Shown here: positions 57,155 through 64,000 of the stretch, piece after piece
Layout: each line of letters begins with the position of its first letter
Position numbering within the stretch: the first letter of the stretch is position 1
Source of the DNA: Bubalus kerabau
Lineage: Eukaryota > Chordata > Mammalia > Artiodactyla > Bovidae
Direction of reading: 5' to 3'
Assembly (NCBI RefSeq): GCF_029407905.1
Contig: NC_073624.1
Span: 111,910,001 to 111,974,000 of the forward strand
DNA length: 64,000 nucleotides
Made by a program: the position numbers and the translations under genes
The notes under the pieces: model-generated
The model's input: the letters and a program-made list of their open reading frames with translations, nothing else
The model's database searches: none
What the model was told of the DNA's origin: nothing

Positions 57155-57990
57155 TATAAAGAATATGAACCAGGGAAAAGCCTAGATCTTACCTACCATT
57201 CCAGCAATTCAGAAACGTCTTGTGAAACACCAGTCTTCCTCCCAGTTCCAAGAATGACTCAATCTCTCTTTTCCCCGTTTTGGTTCCCTAACACCTGATG
57301 TCCCAGAGGATAGCTCTGTACACTAAAAATGAAACAAAAATTTATCTGTATACATGTTAGGATATTATAATGAAAGGGATATTTGAAGCCTCAGTGAAAT
57401 TAAAAAAACAAAACAAAACAATGATTTAACCTAATGCAGGACCCACCTGCTGATAAGATGAGAGACAATGGACCTCTAAATGCCAATTTGAAATATTATT
57501 ATTATTTTCTAATGTGGTTCAGAAGACATATGATTTTTGTGTTTGAAAGTGCAATTTTCTGTCTGACCACCAGGTAGCAGACAAATGCCTTGCAAGAAAG
57601 GCTCTTCAATCACTTGAACGTAAAATGTCAAAAACTTCGAATAAAAGGAATGTAAATAACACCAAAGACATAAAGTGATTGATAAACACAGTGGCTCTTT
57701 CATTTAAAAAACAAAAGATGCCAGAAGGCATATGCTACAACAAAACACCTCAGCCGTTTTCCATCTTAAATATATTTAAAGATTTTATCAACTATCATTT
57801 ACTCTGTGGGTCTGGGTTAAAGAAGTGAGATTTCCTCTCTCTGAAGGTGAGTGAGTACTGATAAAAGGAATGATGTCCTGTGTTCGCTGCCTGCTTCCTG
57901 GAACTACCTGACGTGTCTAAAGACGGTGAACACCGTGGGTGTCACCGTAGTTAATCTATTGACAGAGACTGCCCTAGAAGTTCTCTTTCA
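56111..57990. other. Unassigned intergenic sequence with a long (TG)n
   Basis: No gene or confident repeat apart from the microsatellite at 57106-57152. Confidence 0.45.
57106..57152. repeat. (TG)n microsatellite, longest in the window
   Basis: 47 bp, about 23 uninterrupted TG units; expected to be length-polymorphic. Confidence 0.95.
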
Positions 57991-58001
57991 TCATAATAAA
58001 G

Positions 58002-58237
58002 TGAAAAATGAAAGCATTAGTTGCTCAGTCATGTCCAAGTCTTTACAACCGCATGGACTGTAGTCAGACTGTAGCCCACCAGGCTCCCCTGTCCTGGGAT
58101 TTCCCGGGGAAGAATACTGGAGTGGGTTGCCATTCCCTTCTCCAGGGATCTTCCTGACCCAGAGATCGAACCCAGGGATCGAACCCAGGTCTCCCCCTTT
58201 GCAGGCAGATTCTTTGCCATCTGAGCCACCAGGGAAG
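58002..58237 (-). mobile_element. Bov-tA SINE with duplicated B box and TSD
   Basis: Antisense body to reversed tRNA head (CATCTGAGCCACCAGGGAAG). Exact 11-bp duplication TCATAATAAAG at 57991-58001 and 58238-58248. The B-box word is present twice, 14 bp apart (complements at 58162-58172 and 58176-58186). Confidence 0.92.
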
Positions 58238-58466
58238 TCATAATAAAGCTAGCTGTAAAAAGAGAAAAAGGGAATTCTCAATTAAACCTAGTGTGTAAGT
58301 GCTAATAAAGGGTTTAGCCATTGGCAGATTTTAAATTAGACTCCAGTTCACCAACTGTAAAATCAATAAAATTTCAGTATAAAATTCTTCTTTCTAGGTA
58401 ACTTTAAACAAATTATCCTTTTATACACAAGTTCACCGTGTATGTACTTTTCATTAACTTAAAGGA

Positions 58467-58975
58467 CAGGCATACCTCATTTCATTGTGTTTCATTTTAT
58501 TGTACTTTGTGGATACTGCTTTCTTTACAGATTGAAAATCCGAGGCAACCCTGAAATGAGCAAGTCTGTTGGCACTGTTTTTCCAACAGCATTTGCTCAC
58601 GTCATGCCTCTGTGTCACTTTTCAGTAATTCTGAAATTTCAAACTTTTTGACTATTGTTATTAGTGTATTTGTTATGGTGCTCTGTAATCAGTGATCTTT
58701 GATGTTGCTATTGCAAAAAGATTATGACTCACTGAAGGCTCAGATGATGGTTAGTAATTTTTAGCAATCAATTGTATTTTTTGATTAAGATATGTTTTTT
58801 TTTTAGACATAATGCTATTGTACACTCAGTAGTATAAACATAACTTTTATATGCACTGGGAAATCAAAAGAATGTGTGAGTTGCTTTAAAAATTATGTGA
58901 CTTGAGTTGCATTTTTTAAAAAAATCTGTGACTTGACGTGGGGTGGAGCTGAACCTGCAATCTATCCAAGGTACG
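58467..58975 (+). mobile_element. Tigger1 DNA transposon, internally deleted
   Basis: Left end CAGGCATACCTCATTTCATT and right end near AATCTATCCAAGGTACG are the Tigger1 terminal repeats. The left arm runs to 'gatctttgatgttgctattgca' and then jumps to AAAAGATTATGACTCACTGA, the last codons of the pogo-type transposase (ending in the EGSDDG-stop word), and the 3' UTR. Almost the whole transposase gene is missing, the usual form of a non-autonomous derivative. Confidence 0.9.
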
Positions 58976-59319
58976 ATTACAATCACTTAATGTCATAAAA
59001 ACCTCCCCTGGGTTTTACTGAAACAGGCTTTCTCCAGAGGACAATTAATCTTAGGTAGAATCAAGCTGAAAAATTTGTCTTTGATATCTGGGAGTTCTAA
59101 TCTTCCCCTCCCAGGTCTTTAACTCTTATACTCTCTGTAACCCCACCCCCATCTTCCCTGAGTGCCAACTGGTCACATGCTTGCTCCTCCCGCCCTCGCA
59201 GCACCTGTTGTTCTAACCTCAGTTGCCATAAAAGACATGGTGACTGGCTTTCAAAGTTACCTTCTGAGTGCTGACTGTATTTTTACAGGTCTTGAACACT
59301 TGAGCTGCAGGGAGAAGGT

Positions 59320-59545
59320 GCAAAACTTTTAGACTCAAAAGTCAGAACGTTGGATTTAAATCCCAGCTCTGTGCCTTACTAGCAAAATGCTTAACTTCTA
59401 TGTGATTTATTTTCCTTTTATGTAAGCTGGGAAATAGTTCCAGGACCTAGTCACAGGACGGCTGTGAGCCTTGACTGAGATCATGGGACAGTGTGTCTGG
59501 CATGATGCAAACTCTTAATGAGTGCTAGTTGTATGTCTTCATTAC
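59320..59545 (+). mobile_element. MIR SINE remnant
   Basis: Sense MIR: 'gttggatttaaatcccagctctgtgccttactagc', 'tgcttaacttctatgtgattt', 'ttatgtaagctgggaaatag', 'catgatgcaaactcttaatgagtgctag'. Confidence 0.8.
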
Positions 59546-59949
59546 AAGGGGCTTTTCATAAGCCCCTTCTCGGGTGACTGGAATCATTACCCCTGACAGG
59601 TTTTCCCTTAAATAGGTCAGAGGATTCGGACCAAGGCTATGACTTAATGCCTAGATTGCAGTTTGAAAGAACAACTGTTCATGACAACAATCGTCATGCT
59701 TTGGAACCCTGCACAAGCCATCTAATCCTTTCTACAAATGAACCTCTTACTTTGTGAATACATGTTATTGATTAGACAGACAAATATTCTATTTATTGTA
59801 ATCTCAAAGCTGTTTTTCAATTAAGAAGTTCAAAGGTAAATTCTCAGATGGACATCTCAAACCCAGCACATCCAGACTGAACTGACCACCTCACCCCCAT
59901 TCAGCACTCTCACATCATAATTTATGGCAGCTCCAACCTGCCAGTTTTG

Positions 59950-60790
59950 TAAGCCATATGCATTGGAGGGACCCCCTAACTCCCTTCTTTCTCTCACATC
60001 TTACATTCAGTGTGTTAGGTAATTCTGTTGCCTGGACCTTCAGAGTATATCCTAAAGCTGACCACTTTTCACTAATTATATTCCCATCATCCTGGTCCCT
60101 GCCACCATCTCTCACTTGAATTACTGTAATAACTTCCTAACCAGTCTCTCTGATTCTGCATCGCCAACCCCAGTCTATTCTCAACACAGCAGCCAGATTC
60201 TTTAAATATCCAAATCCGACTGTGTCATTCCTCTGCTGAGAACTCTGTGATGACTCTTCACCTAGAATTGAAGCCAAGGTTCTTAAAATGTCTTTCAAGG
60301 CTTCCTGTGACCCAGCTCTCACTTCTCTGCCTTAAGACCTACCATTAGCTCACCCCTCTTTGACCACATTGGCTTCTGTGCTGTTCCTCAATAATATCAG
60401 GCATGGCCACCTCCAGGCCTTTGAGCTAGCTATACTCTACCCAAAACATTCTCCCCTCTTTGACCTATTCCTGCAGATCTTTCTTTCAAAACTGTGTTCA
60501 GATCTTATTTTCACAGTGTGGTTCACTCTAACCACTTGATTTAATATTGCCACTTGATTTAATATTGCCACTTGCCTGTCCACACCCCTCACATCCCCAG
60601 CCCCTAGTTCCCTGTTTTACTTAATCGTTTTTTCCTTGGTATCATACATTTGTGTCTATATTCTGTCTCTCCCTCTGTTTCTCTCTCCATCTTTTATGCT
60701 GCTTATTTTCTTTTGTCTATTTCCCTCCACTTGACTGTAAGTTTCACAGAGGCAGGTATTTTTCTTTTTGTTTTATTTATTGATGTGTCC
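59950..60790 (+). mobile_element. L2 LINE 3' region
   Basis: Sense L2 in order: 'tcattcctctgctgagaactctgtgatgactcttcacc', 'ttaaaatgtctttcaaggcttcctgtgacccagctctcac', 'caggcctttgagctagc', 'tccacttgactgtaagtttcacagaggcaggta'. An 18-bp unit is tandemly duplicated at 60533-60568. Confidence 0.82.
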
Positions 60791-61289
60791 AACTACCTCC
60801 AATACTCATTATTTCCCGAAACTAAATTGGAGTGTAGGGGGAAAAGTAGTATGTAGAGAGGAATTAAGATACATTGAAGATTTATTGATCATCGTTCTAA
60901 GCACTTCCATATACAAATTCCCTTGGCTTCCTCTTTTATGTGAGATTGGCAAAAGTCAAACTTCTGTTAACACAGATTCTTATTATCATTTCTTGCCAAG
61001 GAGCTGCTTTTCAGATGCTGAAATACAGTAGTCATGTTTTATATATAGCTGGGACAGAACAGTAACAGTAACAAGAATGGGAGGGGATAAAAAAGAAAAG
61101 AACATGAAAAATTATTTGAAAGGGGTGTGCGTTAGTACAGCCTTACAATGCTTCAGAGTCTAGCAGTTAGGTTCGTCAAATCCAAGCTCGTGCTTATAAA
61201 GTCATTTTCATTTCCTTAGGAAAACTGGTTTGGATCCAGATTATTTTAAAAAGTCTCAGCAGAAGTTAAGCTTGATAATTTAAAAGATA
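60791..61289. other. Unassigned intergenic sequence
   Basis: Nothing recognised. Confidence 0.45.
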
Positions 61290-61510
61290 ACTGAATGCTA
61301 CAAACAGTGAGTCCGTATTGAGTGGACATTAGGTATAAGCAATGTGTGGGTGACAAGTAGGATAAAAACAATGAGGATTTGTCTTTTCTCACTAAGAGGT
61401 TATAATTGAGTAGGAGACACAAGACATGTAACACTGATAGTTATAATTCACTGCAGAAAGTGATAAGTGCTATCATAAAGGTACAGCATACAATAGAAAG
61501 ATAGGGATAG
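61290..61510 (-). mobile_element. L2 remnant
   Basis: Antisense L2: 'gagtccgtattgagtggacattaggtata', 'ctcactaagaggttataattgagtaggagacac', AAAGTGATAAGTGCTATCAT. Confidence 0.65.
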
Positions 61511-62579
61511 GAATGATTAAATACTTAGAGATATTCACTTTTAAATTTCAGTTTAAATTTGCGTATGTGTTTATCACAAGATGCTTGCAGGATGCTTCAA
61601 CTAAATTGACCTCTGCCAACTACCAATAATTGCTGTGGGTTTTATATTATGTTATCAGACTCTATACTCTTCATTTGTCACTACCTCAATTTATTTAAGT
61701 AATGCTTTGCAAAGTCCAAAGCCCTGAATCTTGGAGCTTTAAAGATTATTTTTTTAGTCTAGTAACTTTCCATAATCTAAAGTGCTAACTGGACTCAATT
61801 TAATTCATCATTTTATGTGAAGTTGAAATGAATGAGAAAATATAGAATGTGAATTCCATATAAGACATAATTCAAGCATCTATTGATAAAAAATACTAGA
61901 GTGTTAACATTAAACATTGCTGTCTGAATGCATTTTATATAGATAATAAATATCATAAATATATAACCAGGTCAAAAATGATGAAGAAATTCCCATGCTA
62001 ATATTCACTTTTTTAGTGAATGATAACATCAGAATCAGAAACCTAGAATTTTCTTTGACATCTCTCTATCTTTCCTCTCATCCAATAGCCAATCCAGCAT
62101 CAGATCCTGTGGACTTTTACCTCCAGAGTGTCTTTTAAATGCATCCACTTATCTCCATCTCCACTGTTATTCTAGTCCCATCTACCATATCTCGTTTGGA
62201 CAATTTCTATGGATTCATATCTGGATATTTTACATTGACTCCTTCCCCAACAAGTCATCCTCCACTCTGTGGTAAGAGTGATTCCTGATGGTGTGTGTGG
62301 TTATTTTGGGACCCCAGGTGTGGAGAATCGGGTGACTCATATTTCTCAGTTCATGGCACCCTGTCATCATCAGTCCCTGTAATGTGCTTCTCTTATTTCA
62401 TATTTCATTATTTTCCCCCTGTACTTCCCATTACCATTCTTTTCTTCCCTAATTCTGCTAATTCATGTAGGTAGATATACTTGTTAATAAATATAATATT
62501 ATTTCAATGCAATGAGTTTAAAAACTGTATAAACATAACACTGCCCTATTCCATGCCCTGAATCAAAATTCTTTCGTTC
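61511..62579. other. Unassigned intergenic sequence
   Basis: AT-rich; part of 62030-62240 has weak L2-like wording. No gene seen. Confidence 0.4.
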
Positions 62580-62692
62580 AGCATCAATTTATTGAGCAAC
62601 AGCTAAGGGTCGAGCAATTTTCTAGGCCATTGGAGATAATAAGAGGAAATATAGTGGACAAAAAATGTCCTCAAGAGCTTATATTTTAGTGG

Positions 62693-62905
62693 TATTATGT
62701 GCTCAGTAATGTCCAAATGTTTGCAACCTTATGGATTGTAGCCCACCAGGCTCCTTTGTCCATGGGATTTGCCAGGCAAGAATACAGAAGTCGGTTGCCA
62801 TTTCCTCCTCCAGGGAATCTTCCTGACCCAGGGATTGAACCCATGTCTCCCATGTCTTCTGCATTGCAGGCAGATTCTTTACCACTGAGCCACTGGGGAA
62901 GGCCC
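62693..62905 (-). mobile_element. Bov-tA SINE with target-site duplication
   Basis: Antisense body from GTATTATGTGCTCAGTAATG to the reversed head ending CACTGGGGAAGGCCC. Flanked by ATTTTAGTGG (62683-62692) and ATTCTAGTGG (62906-62915), one mismatch, both in L2. Confidence 0.9.
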
Positions 62906-62944
62906 ATTCTAGTGGCAGAGACAGATAATGAACAAGATAAATAA

Positions 62945-63150
62945 GTAAATAACCTTTCTATGCCTCCATTTCCTCAACTGTAAATTGGGGATAATAATAG
63001 TCCCTATCTCATAATAATCATATTAAAGACATTAGCAGCAGCAGCAGCATAATAATCATATTAAAGACATTAAAATATGTAAAGAACTTAGTGTTTATAT
63101 AATACAGTGTTTGACATATAGAAAGTGCTTTGTAAGTTTTTGTTAAGTAA
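62945..63150 (+). mobile_element. MIR SINE with a 38-bp internal gain
   Basis: Sense MIR: 'cctttctatgcctccatttcctcaactgtaaattggggataataatagtcc', 'aaatatgtaaagaacttagtg', 'catatagaaagtgctttgtaag'. The central part carries the duplication described at 63010-63072. Confidence 0.82.
63010..63072. repeat. 25-bp direct repeat around a (GCA)n stub
   Basis: 63010-63034 and 63048-63072 are identical (begin CATAATAATCATATT); between them lie only 13 bp, GCAGCAGCAGCAG. The MIR consensus has a single copy of the duplicated part, so the second copy plus the stub is an insertion. The stub equals the AGC-repeat tail of Bov-A2. Confidence 0.92.
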
Positions 63151-63680
63151 TTAAAATAATCAAGGTTATACCAGTGGTAACAAAAAAAGATAAGTAAAAT
63201 ATAGATGATGTTGGATGGTGATAAATATTGGAGAAAAATAAAGCAGGAAATGAGGGGTAAGATGTGTGCAAGGATTAGGGATGTCAAGCACCTCTGTGTT
63301 CAGAGAAGGTGACATCTGAGTTAAGGCCTAAAGGAACTGAAGGTGTGAGCCACATGGGTATTTGGAGGAAGATTATTCTAGGTACAGAAAAACTTAAGTT
63401 CAAGTCCCAAGGTAGGAGTGAACAAATGTGTGCAATAAACAGCAAGGAGAGGAAAGAACAGTACAGGTAAGAGAAATAACATGGAAATGCCTCTTCAAGG
63501 ACATTGTAGATCACTTTTGTGCTGAATTATATGAGAAACTATTGAAGTATTTAAGCAGAGGAATAACACTTTCAGATGTATGCTTCATCAGGAACTTTCC
63601 GATTAATATGTTGAGAATAGACTGAAAGAGGCAAGGCAGGAGCAAGGAGACTAGGTTGGCAAGTGTTGCAATAATCTTGT

Positions 63681-64000
63681 GTGAGAAAATGGTAATTTAA
63701 ACCAACATGGTACCAATAGAGATGATAAGAAGTTCTTTGGGTTTTGGTATATTTAGAATGTGGAGCCAACAGGATATTTTGATAAGTCATTATAGTGTAT
63801 GAAATAAGAGTCAAAGATTACACAAAGAGTTTATTTTTCTTTTTTTGTCTGAGTAACTGAATAATGAATTGTCATTTACTGCATGAGGAAGATAAAAAAT
63901 TGTGTCTGTCCATGTGTAGTTTGAGATGCCTATTAAGCATCTAAGTAGAATGGTCCATCAGACAGTTGGATTTATGAACTTATAGTTCAGAGGGAAAAAG
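63681..64000. other. Unassigned intergenic sequence
   Basis: Nothing recognised to the right edge; purine-rich antisense L2 sequence may continue into the first part. Confidence 0.4.

Larger units (their letters stand above)
62580..63680 (-). mobile_element. L2 remnant invaded by Bov-tA and MIR
   Basis: Pieces of one antisense L2: 'tcaatttattgagcaacagctaa' with 'aagagcttatattttagtgg' (left of the SINE), 'tctagtggcagagacagataatgaacaagataaataag' (between), and 'gagaaggtgacatctgagttaaggcctaaaggaactg' and 'ctattgaagtatttaagcagaggaataacact' (right of the MIR). Confidence 0.75.

Overview
This window is nuclear DNA from a ruminant, most likely a bovid (cattle, buffalo, sheep or goat; the sequence alone does not separate them). 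The evidence is the density of ruminant-lineage retroposons: BovB (RTE) LINEs, tRNA-headed Bov-tA SINEs and Bov-A/Bov-A2 SINEs. These lie over an older mammalian layer of MIR, L2, old L1, hAT-Charlie, MER2 and Tigger1. No bacterial gene, rRNA, true tRNA gene or CRISPR array was seen.

One protein-coding gene is recognisable: the 3' end of LIN7A (LIN-7 homolog A, a PDZ scaffold protein) on the + strand. Its last coding exon is 30563-30781. It encodes the end of the PDZ domain and a glutamine-rich C-terminus, and its TAG stop is the last codon before a strong GTAAGA donor. A well-formed acceptor (TACTAAT branch site, pyrimidine tract, CTTTCAG) ends at 37287. I therefore infer a 6.5 kb intron inside the 3' UTR and a terminal untranslated exon from 37288, ending somewhere between about 37.6 and 41.1 kb. 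Positions 1-30562 would be the preceding LIN7A intron, and sequence to the right of about 41 kb is intergenic.

Layout: 1-12 kb is intron with Bov-A2, one BovB and older repeats. 12.7-21.3 kb is a BovB cluster of three minus-strand insertions; one is a textbook 5'-inverted (twin-primed) copy whose two halves rejoin exactly and which has a 9-bp target duplication. 21.3-29.8 kb holds older repeats, two Bov-tA SINEs, a plus-strand BovB and an L1 3' end split by a Bov-A2. 29.8-43.2 kb surrounds the LIN7A terminal exons and contains no recognisable ruminant-specific insertion. 43.2-48.3 kb is again rich in young elements: SINEs, three BovB pieces (one with an 870-bp open RT reading frame) and an isolated long hairpin at 44322-44455. 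49-64 kb is intergenic, with nested SINE/L1/L2/MIR structures, a MER2, a deleted Tigger1 and one possible solo-LTR remnant.

I found no new gene system. The best leads are structural: the 3'-UTR intron of LIN7A, the twin-primed BovB, the hairpin at 44.4 kb, a target duplication around a bare SINE tail at 63.0 kb, and a 29-bp duplication around a Bov-A monomer at 54.9 kb. Repeat family names come from recognition of consensus sequences, not from a database search, and repeat boundaries are approximate unless a target-site duplication is given.
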